This document shows, in pieces, positions 25,641 to 39,760 of a stretch of DNA of 64,000 nucleotides; position 1 is the stretch's first letter; every line of letters starts with the position of its first letter. Where the stretch lies: contig NC_088101.1 of NCBI RefSeq assembly GCF_036370855.1, positions 71,340,559-71,404,558 of the forward strand, in the 5' to 3' direction. A program made the position numbers and the translations under genes. Source of the DNA: Dromaius novaehollandiae. Lineage: Eukaryota; Chordata; Aves; Casuariiformes; Dromaiidae. Below the pieces are notes generated by a model, which had not been told where the DNA came from, ran no database searches, and saw only the letters and a program-made list of their open reading frames with translations.

Positions 25641-27261
25641 ACATCAGACCACATAAAAATGTTCAGTACTAACTTTGGTGTCTAATACAATAGGGATTGG
25701 AGATAATATATATAAACTAATTATCCAGCAGGATGTAACTCGCTATCTGGAGGTGTGTGAGTGAGTGGCTGGGAGGGATTCACAGTAAGGCTTATTGATT
25801 CTTGTTGTTTCATAGATGATACCTTTATATTTATTGAAATAATGAAATTATAGGACCATCAATGGCTTTTTGTCCTTTTCCCATTTTTGAAGGGTTAAAC
25901 CCTGTTGGCTACAGGATCGTGCCTACAATGTGGAGGATAAAGCACTGCTGCAGTGAGAAAGAGCCCAGATGAGACTGGTCTGTGTTCAGATACTTGAAAG
26001 ATAGCTGTAGATGTAGCATTATTCTAAATCTGGCATTAATCTAAATCTATTAACAGAGTTATTTGCAACCATGGAATCAGATAATGTTATCATCCAGCAT
26101 ATGGGGTATGAAATGCGCCAGGAAATGCAGTAGGATCCATAACAAGGGAGAGAGCATAACAAACAAGAGGGAAAACTATCTTGGAACCAAGCAAAAGGCA
26201 GCCCAGAGTATGCTGGAAAACTGTGAAAATATGGATGCAAGGACTGAGTTTCTATATAGTTGACTGGGGAGGTGAAAAAAGTAAGATGTTGGGAAGAGGT
26301 AAAGGGAACTGTTGTTTTTCATCTTTTAATTTTCCTACTGAGAGGAAAGGATAAGAGGCAGACATTGTTACTGCAAATAATGCCTGAAAGCAAACACATG
26401 TATTTCTGAACTTTACTGTAGACAAATTTTTACTGAGAAGAGATTGCATTTTGTTTGTTTATTTTCATTTTATTTAGGCTTCTGATCATAAAGCAGATGA
26501 GTGCACTTAGGCTACAAAACTGGAAATTCAGGCACCATTGGTAGTTTTAGAGACATTAAAGATTTCTCCATGGGAGACTAGTCTCCTCATCATTCTGAAA
26601 GGATGTTCAGACATCAGCGCTGGATTCCAGTTGAAATCTCCCTCTACAGTAAACAGAGGAATCACAGCCAAACCCTCAATTTGGATTCTCTATCCTTATT
26701 CAGCGTTGCTCTCATGGTGACTCATTTTTGTTTTCCCAGTGTCTCAGACTTCTCTGTTAGGCCATGGGCAGACATCCTCTTCCAGATCCCAAAGTGCCTG
26801 TTGAGCTGTCACTACCCACAGCTGTTTGCACAGCCAGCAGCTGGAAGCTGCCCCCATAGCTCTGTTCCTGGATGGGATCTTGGGTGGATTTGCTAAAAGG
26901 TGTCAGGCAAACTTAGCCAGGCCAGCTCAAACCACTTTCATCAGCTGTTCAAATTAGCCCAACTGTGGTTGTCTGAAGCTGATTAGCAAATGCTGACAAG
27001 ACTCCTTCTGGGCACAGTAATCTGTAGCATAAACAAGTAGCATACAGCTGGGGGAGGGCGAGTGTTTTCCATGGGCACAGTGGTTTGCTAAGAGAACACC
27101 CATCCCTGATCTTAGCTGGCTTTTATTAATAACTATGTATTAACTCAGCATATTGAAAGCACTTTAACCAAACTTAGGTCAATAAAAGGGACAGGAAGTA
27201 TGGGGCACAGCTTTGTTTTTTTGGCATGTTCACATTACCTTAAAAAATAGCTTCGTTTTCA

Positions 27262-27362
27262 GACGTGCTGCCTGGTTTCCACTCCTATGGAAGTCAATGT
27301 TAAGTGGCAGATGCTCAGCACCTGTGGGACCAACAATTTATTCAGGCACCTTTCTCTTTATT
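27262..27362. repeat. Ancient archosaur/turtle interspersed repeat remnant
   Basis: CCTATGGAAGTCAATGTTAA, then GATGCTCAGCACCTGTGGGA and TTTATTCAGGCACC, match the common sauropsid repeat phrases 'cattgaagtcaatgg', 'gctcagcacctttgagga' and 'aggcacct'. It is diverged; the family name is not assigned. Confidence 0.55.
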
Positions 27363-28299
27363 AAAGTGCCAGCTTTAATCTCAGTTTTGGACCCTCTGGG
27401 GTTTTAATAAATTCTTTTTAAAGGAATCCTAATCTTGGTTCCTTCAGCTCCTCTTTTATGAGGAACAATATTCAGAGTATTAAGGAGGCTGGGGAGAGAT
27501 CAGCCAGCTTGGTAGCAGGTAACTAAGGTGTTTTGGCTGTAGTTCTCTAGTAAAGCATCAAACTAATCTTATGCTATTAGACAGTATGACTATGCAATAT
27601 ATATGTGTGTTTTCTAGTCAGATACTTTACCTGTGTATCCACAGAAAGAAATTCTTCAAGTGATAGGAGGGATTGTTCCATCTTTTTTAAATCCAGGCAT
27701 AGTAAAAAAATAAGTGAGATGGTACTGAGTGAATAGTTTTGATATATGGGCAGTAAACTAGTCTCATCCTATTTGAAATGCTAAAATTAGACCCAATAGC
27801 ATATACCATGGAGGTTTAAAAGGCACTTGTGCACTGATGAATTCTGCCTCTGTTGGCAGATCTGGAGCTGGATATAATGTGTTGCCATAGCTGGGGTGTG
27901 AGAGTTGCCTTCAACACGTCATCCCTAGTCAGGAGGGCAGATTATGACCCTTCTAGCTGAGAGAGACTACGAGCAGTCTCCTGCCAAGGCAAAAGGTTTG
28001 TTTAACAGAATACATGTGAGATCCAGGCAACCAAGGCCGTAAGTGTACCCCAATTTAGCGTACTAGCAGCAGCACTTGAGATGAAGAGCTCATCCTGCCT
28101 GATGGGGCTTGCAGGCTCCTGCAGACACTGCTTCCCGCTGCAGCTCTGGGGATGTCCAAGACCCTGATTTGTGCTTTTTCTACTGCTCATGCTTCCTGCA
28201 GAGTGGACACACACACACCCTTGTCCCCTTTAGCTGCCTGCTGGCCTGCAGAGCTCATTTGTCAGTTTTGCTGTTCATCAGCTAAGACAAACATGGACA

Positions 28300-28510
28300 G
28301 CAGCGAGACCGAGCGCTTTGCTCACAGCTTCCCCCTTGCTGCTGCTGTGACCGCAGGCGAGCCAGGGCTTACCCGGCAGACGGCACAGCGCTCATCTGCG
28401 CCCGGCTCCTCAGCCAGGTGAGGAGGCTGGTTACGGCCCTCAAGGGGCACTCGCGGCACAGCGGACCGCCTGGAGGTCTCGCGCACTGGGGCCCCACAAC
28501 CTGACGGCAT
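28300..28510. promoter_or_regulatory. Small CpG-rich cluster
   Basis: I count about 18 CpG dinucleotides in roughly 200 bases, standing out from CpG-poor flanks. No core-promoter motif, exon or repeat was recognised. It may be a small regulatory island or a chance GC-rich patch. Confidence 0.35.
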
Positions 28511-31500
28511 GACATGTTCCAGATGCATTTTTAAAACACCTAGGTTAAATCTAGCTTTATTTGAAAGAGCCCCTTCTTGTTTTACCTGAAGAGATTTTTT
28601 TTTAACCTCAAACGCAGGCTTGTTTCCCTTCAGAAGAATAAAGCAAGACCTGAGGCATGGGGGCACTGCGTCTCAAGTAGGCAGGAGGATAAGAGCAAAT
28701 CCTAATGAAACAGGGCTGTTGAGGTTTGGTGCTCAAGCTTGGCTGCACTGTTATTTTAAAATTTGTTATTTTTGATCACTGAGCGTAGAAAAACTCTGCT
28801 CTGGGGCTAGATGGCCTTCCCTTAATTCGGGTTGTTAACAGGGATAGAGTCACAGCAATTCTGGTCTTGCCCATTACTGACTCTTCTGACTGTTAGGTAC
28901 AGCAGCTGGCTGTACTCGGCATCCTAAATTAGTGCAGGCTGTAACAGTGATAGGGACAATTCATACCTATTCCCAGGATGCACCGTGCTGTTGTATGCAA
29001 CCTTGTATTTCTCTGTCTTTGGCCCATGTTCCAACATTATCTAAAATAACAAAATATGTATGCTCTTTGGAGGGCTTAGAGAATTTTCCAAGTAGGTATC
29101 TGGTCCCAAACCTTCATGGGAATGTCCCTTCTGCCCCGAGTTCATTGGGTACCTTGGTATACTGATGTATACCTTGCTCCAGCTTATTTAGACAAGATAT
29201 TATTCCCTTTGAACTGCTACCATATTGCCTGGCTCCCTACCTGCCTATGTCTTTGATAGAGAATAGGTTCAGATAGTTCACTCACTTCATGCTTTTTCTC
29301 TAACTAAGAAAAACAGATTTTCTATTCAGACACTTAGTCAACAGCAATGACTGGCTCACCTTTCCCATTGTCTCAGAGCAGGCATGCTCAAATATCTTTT
29401 TTTGGCCAGCCTGGAAACCAGTCTCTTTACTGAGATGGAGCAGGTAGATGTTGTTATGGTTGTAAAGTGTCCACCTGGAGCTCCATCCAGAGTGGGGCAG
29501 GAGACACAGGTCTTTTTATCCTAGAAAGTTTCTCTCCTCCTGGATATCGTTGTTTGAACTCAAAAGCACCCCTTGTCTGCACTGCTTTCTTCATACAATT
29601 CCCCCTGGCAAAGGGAAAAACCTATCTCACTAGTGGCACCAAGGGAAAATGACTTATAGAAGATGATGCAGATCTTCATAGCAGGCTTGTCTCTTTTCTT
29701 ACACATGTTGCAGGATAGCTAATATATCTTGGAAATAATTTACGGAAACATAGCTGCATCTTCTGATCTATCTATGCTGCTTGCAGGCAACATAATCCAA
29801 ACTAGAGAAGAACACTCTTTTTCTGGGTGGACAAAAACATGTCCACATAGCATTACATCAGCATACTTATAACAATAGTTGGTCATTTTCTCATTGGACA
29901 AAGGCCCTTAGACCTGATTCACATATATATATTCTTCTTCTTAATCTCATGTAGAGGAGATTACTTCTTTTGTTTTAATGAAAGTTGAGCAGATGATAGC
30001 AATCTCACAAAAAGTATTCACTTGCTAACCTCCCTGAATCTGAGCACAGGAGATAGTGTGTGATGAATTGTATGGAGTGGAAAAAAACACATTATTTCCC
30101 TTTTGCAAACTGATATGGAAAAGAGAACATAAATGAAGCAGCATTAAGGCAACAAAGGAGAAAGGAAAGTGATAAGTGACTGTAAAAGATGACTTTAGAA
30201 AGAGGAAGAAATATACAGACTGTCTGTACTTCAGAAAGAATAGTGGATGAAAGCTCTGATCTATGCAGGAGCAGGAAGAGGTAATAGAAGACTTTAAACA
30301 AACTTCAGGTTATCAAAGAAAATAAGATTTATGGAAGGTACAAGCAGAAGTACAAGCAGAAATGGAAGTTGTTAACAAGTTTTTAACTTGTGAGAGGCGT
30401 AAAGAGCAGAGCAGTGTCTTCTATTAGGTAAGGAATTGGTGACTATTGAAAGCTTTGCAAACTTTCAGAAAACTTGAGGGAGCAGATAATTTGAACAGGT
30501 GACAATACTTCATGATGTCAAGAGAATGGTAGCAGTTGGACGGAAAAAGCCATCTGACCCAAATAATTCTGATTGAATTCGCAGGTCTGTTGCCAGAGTA
30601 TTGTCCTCCTCAACTATTGGTATTTAGCTAGCTATTAAGCTATATCATCAGTGTTAAAGGTCTTTAAAAAAACGGAACGAGCTTAACCACTCCAGACTAA
30701 CAATAGTATGAAGGAGATGTGCAGCGCTCCTTGGGGAACAGTACAGAGTGAATGGGAGATTTTAGGGCCAAATTTAAAGGCACTCAACTCAGCTTTCTTA
30801 CCTCACGGTTACCTTCTTCTTACCTCTAACCGTAAAGTAGGTTTAGAAAGCAGATATAGGATGTAGGTGCTGTATGGGCTGTGTGTTTCACCTCTAACTC
30901 TGCACTGTGTTTAGAGAGTGCAGGTTATATGGGCAGCATTTGTCAAAGCAAACCCTGAGAAAGCAGGAGCATTACAGTCTACGGTTTACAGGAGCAAGAG
31001 AATTATTTCCTGTCTCTGCCGGCCTTCAACATCCACCCTGCTGTTTTCTTTCTGAGCACCTGTAAATGGCAATGTATTTACTTTTACTTATGTCCAGTGG
31101 AATAATCAACAGATCTGCTAAATATCACACCTCACACCTCTCCTATGCTAATCTCACATATTCCTGGGCTACAGCTCAACAATTTCAAAATGTTTATTAC
31201 TGCAGCCATTGTTATTAGCCTTTTAAGGCTCTCCTCACCAGGCAGTCTCCAATGCAGTCTCTATCTTCTTTGCCACTCACGTGTCTAGTTGTCACCAGCT
31301 TCTGCAAGCTGTCTGAAAACACCTTTTAATACCTCTCAGACTGCACTGATCCCCTCTCTCTAACTGGAGAACGCCAAAAACCCAGATCCCTCTAATTTTT
31401 CTCCCAGATATCTACTCCCCAAGCCTGACTGACACACTCAGCTTTCCCTAGCAAACTCCCCTTAACCTCTTCCACCGTTAAGGTTTAGGTCCAGAGTCTG

Positions 31501-34500
31501 AAACGGTCGTCAAGGCTCATCAGGCAGTATTACAGTTGGCCAAATATCTTATACAGGATTAATTATCTTATACAATATAATCATCCATAGATGACAAGTA
31601 TATAGGTGTTTGAGTTGTTTTACCTCTGTGGCAACTAGATGGGTGTTTTTTTTCCAGAAATGGACTACTTCACCTTACTGAGTGTACAAAAAAACTGCCA
31701 TTCTGCAAATACAGTGTGTGCACAGTAGATCAGTTTTCAGATCCATCATGAAATGCATCATTGTACGCACTGAAATGTATCAAATGTACGCATCATGACA
31801 TATGGGTAACACATGCATCATCCATTTGCACACATGCACTTTATTCTGCACAAATGGAGAGTGCAGCATATCAGACCTACTGCATATGCCCAGACTGACT
31901 ATATGCCACACAAAAATTGAGTCCAACCAATTTATTTGAGATGAATCAGTGTACCGACTTTTGGCTGCTTAGTCAGAAACCTCTTCTGCAGCAGCCACCC
32001 AGTATTCACCAAAATACACGTTTTCAGCTGACTTTCACCTATTCTGGTTTCCTCCTATCCAGAGGAAGATTCCTACTTCGCTTTTCTTTGGGTACTCAAA
32101 ACTCATCAACTCCAAAGGCTCTGGGGGCTTTATACAATTTCTTCCTTTACCTTATCACTGCCTGCATGATGGATGTGCTAACCATAAACTGAGGTGTATG
32201 ACCTTATGTAAATTATTAGTAGGTATTAATATCATTTAATGGGTTGTATGCAAAACCCGGCACCTCTGAGCCTCGAGTTCCCAAACCTTTCCTGTGGCAG
32301 TATTATCCAAGGCAGCAAAAGTAGTAGCCATTGTAGTGTTCATACAGACTTTGAAGTAGCTTGTGTAAAAGGGCCAGAAAAGCATGGAAGCAGAAATTCA
32401 AAGGAAAAGATTTTCCCTGTTTGCTAGAAATACTCACATACATACAGCTGTAATACTGGAAAACTAAATCTACAGTCCTCCTCAGACTTAGTCTTTTTCT
32501 CCTTAAAATATAACCAAAATGATGTAGTTGACATTGAGAAACTAGGCTGGAGCCATTTTTTGTATGTTATTTCTTAACTCATAGTAATAGTGTACTCCTT
32601 GAATAATGCTGAAAGTGCACAAAGAAATAATATAGAAAATAAATACTCAATGCAATTTGATAATGTGGGGTTGCTTCAACTGGACTTTTCAAGCCTCCTT
32701 ATGCAAACTTTCCAACTGGAACTACACCCTCCAAATTCTTTTAAGCACAAGTTCCTCCTCCTTGCTACAGGTGCACTTCCCTGTGAAAGTGTGAATCTGC
32801 CAGGCTGCATCACAGTTAAAGATAAATTCAAGCACATTTAGATCCAATGGTCTTGAACTAACCTTTGAATATTCTAGTTCCAACTGGGTAAAATAGAGTT
32901 CTTTATTTTTTATTCAGGTCTTCCATTTGTCTTCCACTTTCTTTCCTGATAATAAGTGGATCCCTCTTTGTGCACAGGTGCAAACCCCTATGTCCTTTAA
33001 GCTCTCCCCTATATTCAGGCTACACCTAAATCTCACAAATTTTTTTTTCAGCATAATTTTGTTAAGATTCAGCACAGCCCATCTGTTCATATAATTGAGG
33101 CTCTTACTGAGCTTTCAGGATTTGGTGTCTCACAAACTGCGGCAAGCACAGGCCTGGAAGCAACCATCTCCTGCATTCTAGATTGCAGGTCCCTGCTCTT
33201 GCCAGCAACCCATCATAAAAGCACTTTCAACAACTTTAACGAGATTTATCCTATTACTAGCTGGGTTACCTCTGCTCTCCTAGATGTCTCACTGATCCGG
33301 TGGTTAGAAACTTTTCTCTAAATTCATTCTCAGAATGAATTCAGAGATTTCAGATTCAGAACTCAGAATTCCCTTTACTCTACTGGATGATATTTACATA
33401 ATAAACTAGTTTTTCCACCTTCAGATCTTTTTGAACTATAGATCATCAGTGGGTCCTCCAGCTTTGAAAGCTGGTTTCTACAGCATGGTGTATTAGAAGT
33501 GAACACCTGCTCTGTCATCTACCTATTACTGTACAGCTAGCATGCCGTGATGTGCAAAACTTCGTCCTGAGTAGCATCACCAAAAATGGAGGCCTTCTGC
33601 ACTGAGCCTACTTTATGCTAGTGATACAACGCATGGTACTGCCTACCTTCTGTGCGTTTAGCAGCCACCCTGTCTACTGTCTCCCATTCATCTTCAACAG
33701 ACTCCTCAAAGCCAAGCTGCAGGAACAGCTGTACAAGATAAAATGCTCTACAACATCTGGTTATTCAACCTTGAATTTCACCCCAAACTAAATGTCTAGC
33801 CCTTTATCTTACAGAAAGGTCAGACCTTTACCTCTTGTTGTTTCCCACATTGATAGAAATGCTGACTTGGTATTTTTCTATGGTGTTATGAAGAAGGCTT
33901 GGGGGATCTGCTTACCCAAAGGTAGGAATTGATTTAATGGACCCTGATAGAAGTTTCCTGCTCAGATGCATTCAGGGACAATGACTTTTTAACCCTGTAA
34001 TCATCCTATCCACAATAGCCAAGCTCAGGACTCCTCACAGATGACTGCATTAGCAGATACGTTGCCAAAATTTTTCTGTTCTTTCCCCGCCATTAATTCA
34101 GTACGCAGTGACTAAGTAAGAACAGAAAGAATATTTCAATATAATGTCCTCATCAAATCCTATTGATCGTATCCAAACAGCTTCTTAATCTCCTGGCTAT
34201 AATACAATTGTAAGTCACGTTTAGAGTCACAAGATGGCAGCATAGAATCAAAATTACTAAGAGGTTGTATTTGTTACTAACGTGCGTTCTAGTTGAATTT
34301 CAGTTTGACTCTATACTATAAATATTGAATTGAGCAATGCCCCCCAAAATTTACCTTTGGTGTTAAATATGAAATATTTTCCAAAAGCACAGTCCCCCTT
34401 TTATTTCACAGTTTCCCACAGAATTCCAGGCCTTTCTTTAAAAAAAGCTGGTTACCCTTGGATTTGCTTCACAGTGAGTCTTTCAAAGAGAAATTGTACT

Positions 34501-36650
34501 TATAAGCAGACAAGCATGAACAATTTATATTCGCATCAGAATACATCAGCACACTGTGTGATAATTCAGCTGCTGGCAAGAGCTCTTAACTGACAACTAT
34601 ATAGATCTGGTAGAAGCCCATGTTAAAAATACAAACTACAGTGAAGTGAAAGATGCATTTTTTTAAAAAGCAAAGGCTCAAGCATAAATATAGGCCTGGA
34701 CTCATCAGAGTGTGGTGAACACAGGTCTGATCTGAAGGTCCTTGAGGTAAACAGAGAGCTACAAATGCAGTAATAAAAAAGGAAATATGCCATAAATATT
34801 CCGAGGCTACCAGAGACCCACTCAGCCCCCTGGTGTGTACTGGCCTCGTCTAAAGCTCTCCCATAACTTGTACTGTCTGCTCACAGTTCCTCCACAATTT
34901 GCATTAGATGTATAGTAGGCAGGATGATAGACTGCCCAGAGCACGTTTTTCTCCTACTCCTAACAGTCACCCAAGAATGCTTAGACATGACTCTCGGTGA
35001 CCTCTGCAAGTGGCATGCAGAGTCAGTCTGTCGGTACATCTAGCTGCATCCAGGTATGTTTGGGAGCCTTTTAGATCTGCTTTGCAGTTGTTCTGTTAAC
35101 CTAGCTGGGGGAAGAGTTCCTAGAATACAAAAATAGTTAATTGCTGAGTGTTTCAACTTTCAACATTCCTTATATTATTACTAAGGATGCTAATCTCTTA
35201 ATGTCATCCTAAATTGCCATTTTGGTTTTGTTACTACACAGATTCAATAGGCTATGTTTCAAGTGTTTCTGTAATACAGACATATAGCATGTATACTCAT
35301 ACTTAATGGAATTTCTTCATCACAAAAACGTCAGTCTCCACACTTTTTTTTTCTTTCAAAAAGGCATGAATTCAGAGCTTACAACTTAGGCGGAGGGTGA
35401 GGGATCCACAAGCAACCTCCACTTTCTGGTTGCTGATGCAAAGAAAGCAACCAAGGCCACATGGAAGCAGAACCAGAGCGAAGTCAGAGACCCTCATACT
35501 GCCTCCAGTTTAGTCCTGGTTACGATGGTGTGGGGTAGACACCAGTGTTCCCTGATGAACAAGACACAAATGATTTCTGTCAGCTTGAAATCCGTCAGTG
35601 CCAATTTTGTCAAAGCTGCAAAAGGGGGCAAAATGCAGAATGGGGCTGAGGAATGCCACTGCTAGTCCTGCAATTGGCCTAGCTTATACACCAGGGTGCA
35701 AACACAAAAAGGCATTACCCAGGCCCCTTTTGTGTTTCAGTGGAGACCTCTTCTGCTATTTTCCTGATTACTGCTAACTGCTCATTGTGTGGTTATTAAA
35801 ACTCCTGTAATACCAGAATATATAAAATCTATCCCTGTTTTGGATAAGTGAGGTGAGATGACTGCTTGGTGTATGGCAATATTCTGCCCCCCAGCATCCT
35901 AATCCCCAATAGATTTCTTAGGAGGAAAGAGCAAGAAATCCTGAAGCAGATCAGGCTGGAATAAAAAGTGTGCTTATGGGCAGGTTTTTCTAACTTTCAT
36001 CAGTTAAAATTTGGTTTATGTCCTAAAGCATGAAAATTAATATCACTATCACAGAACTGAATCTTTACAAATGCAATTCTGAATATTATACCTTCACTTT
36101 CCTTTTGAAGCTGTTGTGTAGCATAGTTATAAGTTGTTAAAAGAACTCTTCTTTATCCCTGTATTGACTGAATTTCAGCTTTGGAGATAGTCCCTATACT
36201 CTCAGTTCTGGCATGCATGTTTACACAATCTCTAGAGGATAAAGTGGACCCTTGCTAGTTTATTTCTGATCACTTATGCAACATTAACATAGATGAAGTT
36301 ACATATTACCATTCTATTTATTAGAATAGGAATTAATTGTTCTAAAAAGAACAATTAAATAAATATTAATTGTAGCTACTGTACATGATGCTAGGACAAA
36401 CCCAAAAATAAAATTTTCATTTGTGGCCTATATACTTTAAACCCAAACTTTTGTTGGTAAAAAGACTAATAACTGTGCTATAATTTTCAAGACTACCTGA
36501 AAGTCATTGTGATTTGGACAATTTAAATAATTCTACACTTACCTTTTACATCAGCAAACTTCACATTCATCTTTCAATGAGAACGAAAACCTTCTTGCTT
36601 GTAAAAAGCACTTTGTCCTTTCCTTTTGGTCCTTGGATGAACTAATGAGA
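28511..36650. other. Intergenic, no gene recognised
   Basis: Apart from the hairpin at 35700-35737 and short homopolymers, I see nothing here. Frames are under 95 codons. Confidence 0.65.
35700..35737. repeat. Inverted repeat / hairpin
   Basis: AAACACAAAAAGG at 35700-35712 pairs with CCCTTTTGTGTTT at 35725-35737 with a single mismatch, leaving a 12-base loop. Confidence 0.7.
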
Positions 36651-36686
36651 TACATATATATACATACATATATATATATATATATA
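36651..36686. repeat. TA/TACA microsatellite
   Basis: Thirty-six bases of alternating TA with interspersed TACA units. Confidence 0.9.
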
Positions 36687-37531
36687 AACAGTAACTGTTT
36701 TGTTACCTTTCACAGCTATATTCTTCATTCACTTGTTGCTCACTCAATTTTTCATCATTATCACTTGACTTTTTATTATTATTATAATCTCCAATTTAGA
36801 TGGGGAAATTCCTTGAACAAAATCTTGTGCTTTATTCGTGCATAAGATACTATGTATTTATGTAACATATAAACGATAACAATCAAGCAAAGGAAATCAA
36901 GACATAAATCAAAGCAATGGTATTTACACTCCTATTGCATTTCCTATTTGAACATTTCAGAGATATTGCTGAATCAAGAATCACAGTTCATTTTATACTC
37001 AGGAGAAATATGTTATTGAAATATCGACTCCACTTCTGGAATAAGAAAAGAAACATGTTGATTCCCCATGCTTTAATCATAAGCCATCTATTCTCCTAAT
37101 ATCTTAAATTATCATATATTTATCTTCTAATGCAGAGAAGTCCCTTACCTTCCTCCTCTGGCAGAGAAGATATTCTTTTCATTTGTTCCAAACTGATGAA
37201 ATGGCTTTTTACTAAAACAGTCTACTTTTTGTTGTCTGCATTTAATTTCCAGTTGCATTCAAAAGTCAACAAATTGATCTTTGGCAAACCAAGCTTTCCA
37301 CTATGTAATGTCATTTCCTCATTGAACTAATTACTCCACTGTATCAGTTGATATATTGCTTTTAAAGTAATTGGAGACTTACATATCCATGTTCTTTATG
37401 CAAATTAAAATGAATAGCTATACTTAGTAAATGGGTGACTGCCTAAGTGCTAGAGCTGTTCCCAACCTGGAAATCCATTTCCTACAAGAGAAATTCAGTA
37501 GTTAATCCATTCCTGAATTTAAGTTGTAATT

Positions 37532-37606
37532 TTCAAGCCTGGGTGTCTAAAACGAGGCTCCTCAACCCAGATCTAAAATTCTAGATAAAAGTGGCTTTAT
37601 TGCAGA
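37532..37606. repeat. Ancient archosaur/turtle interspersed repeat remnant
   Basis: TTTTCAAGCCTGGGTGTCTA, then AACGAGGCTCCTCAACCCAG and ATAAAAGTGGC, resemble the sauropsid repeat 'gggtgcctaaa-ttaggctcctaaatc...ataagtggcctgatt'. It is diverged, with approximate ends. Confidence 0.5.
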
Positions 37607-38626
37607 ACTGCTTGTCACCTGCAATTGCCTCTAACTCAGTAAGATTTGTCAGCGCTCTCACTTTCTCAGTGCCGAATTATCTGCTCAATTCACTTCTTTG
37701 AAAGTCCACAGAAATCAGGCTTTGTTGCACAGAAAGAGTTGGCTCAGGATCAGTCCGTTCCTTAACTTTCTGAAACAGGAGGCTTTTGGAATCAAAGGGG
37801 TTGAATGGTCATTACAAACATGTCAGTTTGTTATTGTCTCCCTGGATGTTAGTTGTTTTCCAGAGTCAAATACTCAACTCCTGGCTGTCCCACCAGGGGC
37901 GTTACGACGCTGATCATGTGGCTGATTCAGCAAGGCATTACGACAGCTCACACAAGATGGACTAGAGGTCTAAAGTGTCAACGTTATTGTTCATGCAACG
38001 TTTTTAAAACTCAGCTGCTGAGGACATGCAACAAACATGGTTAAGGAGAGGAGAACAAGATCTGCCATGGAGGTGCACTGTAGCAAGGAATGGTGAATTG
38101 ACACCATGAGCAATCATAACATTATCTCTTTTATTTTTTTAAAAAAATTAGGTATTATTTTATTAATCTTGCTTGTCCATATCATAGATTCCAATTTAAA
38201 TGTGTTCTGCAGACACATCTGAACATACAATTTAACCATCCTGCTGGAAGTGTGAAATATCACTATTAAATAAAGTCTGGATAGAGAGCATAAAGTAAAC
38301 TGTGCTATATACATCTAAGATCTGCGTTCTGCATTCATCCAAAGGGCAATACTCAGTCATTTAGCTGTGTTTTTATTTTAATTGATAATTCTCCTGGTTT
38401 CACTTCAAACAGTCTCACTTAAGGAAAGGAGAATACGATTGTTAAGAATTGTGAAATATAGGAGTACTAAGAGGGAACTGAATGTGCCAGCTGGGAATAT
38501 ACAAAGGAGGGAATGAGTCATGCAACTTCTGGGTATTGCCAGTCATTTGGAAGGGGGTCGTCCTGACTGGGCAGGACTGCAGTTATTAAAATTTATGTAT
38601 CAAGCATTTATTCTTGGGTTGAATGA

Positions 38627-38673
38627 ATAAATGATCTGCTAGCAGATCATAATTATCATAAATGATCTGCTAG
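38627..38673. repeat. 20-bp perfect palindrome plus direct repeat
   Basis: ATGATCTGCT at 38631-38640 is directly followed by its reverse complement AGCAGATCAT at 38641-38650. The 16-mer ATAAATGATCTGCTAG at 38627-38642 recurs exactly at 38658-38673. Confidence 0.9.
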
Positions 38674-39554
38674 GAATGCTGTGCTAAAGGTTCTGTCAGC
38701 AATTGTATTACAAGGATTTATAATAGAGACCTAAATAGTGCATCCTGGTCATGCAAATAACTCCAGAGTCAAACACTGGATCAAGTTTTCACAACCAAGC
38801 AGCTGACTAATGCCCACAAAAATATTCATGTGCATGGGAGTTGTCTTTGTGCATGCCAGTAGGGTCATCACTTGTGTAGGGTTTTTTTGTTTATAAGCAT
38901 TTCTATAGAGTGCATGGGCACTTGTGTATGTGAACATGCATTCCTATATGAAGTTGCTCTCAACAAGTGCATGAACACCAGTGCATATCTGTGTATATTT
39001 TGTAGGCCAAAATAAGTCACTAAATTTGAAAGTAACATATATTCTTATGGCTGAGTTAGAAATTAATCTAGTACTTTACAGTAAATCCCTGCAACAGAAA
39101 TGCTGACAGTACTTTTAAACATAACAGTGGCAAGAAAGATCATTTACAGGTCTTTTTCTTAGTCAGCTGCCAGTGTTTGAAAATGTGCTTTCGTAAGATT
39201 TTCCAGAAAAGAATATATCTCATATTGTTTGAGTTAAATGGCTGGATTCTTTAACCAGTTGGTGGTTTCCCCAAAACCTATGTTCTGAGATCCCAAATGT
39301 GAAGTGAGTGCATTAAAGATAGAATCTCAGCTTTTACTCATAGTGTCTCTCCATGAGTTTTTTCAACTCTTAACATGGCTTTGGTGTGTATAATTTGTTA
39401 TAAATTACAGCATCTCACAACAATAATAATTTGAAAATAGAAATGAAAAACGTGTTTAGTTAATACTCTACTAGTTGATACAAAGGCAGGGCAGGTAGGG
39501 TTACTTTGCAGGAATATCAAACATTTTCAGGCTAAGTGCCTTTCTTCATGATCT

Positions 39555-39760
39555 GCCAGGGATAAAAGAGCTAACCCAAACACATCGCAGTGCGTCTTGT
39601 TTCTCATCAGTGTGGAGCAATCCGGCTGGCGTTCCAAATGGTGATTGGAATCACACAGAGCCTGCCAAATTGAAATTGCCTACTTTAAAATAAAAAGCTG
39701 AGCAGAAAAGGGACAGGAAATTTTGAGTTCAGGTTGACAATGTATTCTTATCTCATCTCA
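39555..39760. promoter_or_regulatory. Candidate conserved element, unique mixed-composition block
   Basis: This stretch has balanced composition and some CpGs within AT-rich surroundings. It carries AATGGTGATTGGAATCAC and a TGCCAAATTGAAATTGCC stretch, has no repeat similarity and has no open frame. It has the look of a conserved non-coding element. Low confidence. Confidence 0.2.

Larger units (their letters stand above)
20471..28299. other. Intergenic, no gene recognised
   Basis: It contains the POU/TAAT-rich block (25420-25640) and the ancient repeat remnant at 27262. A perfect TATA-like TATATAAAG lies at 22473-22481 without a matching gene. Otherwise it is unremarkable AT-rich DNA. Confidence 0.65.
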
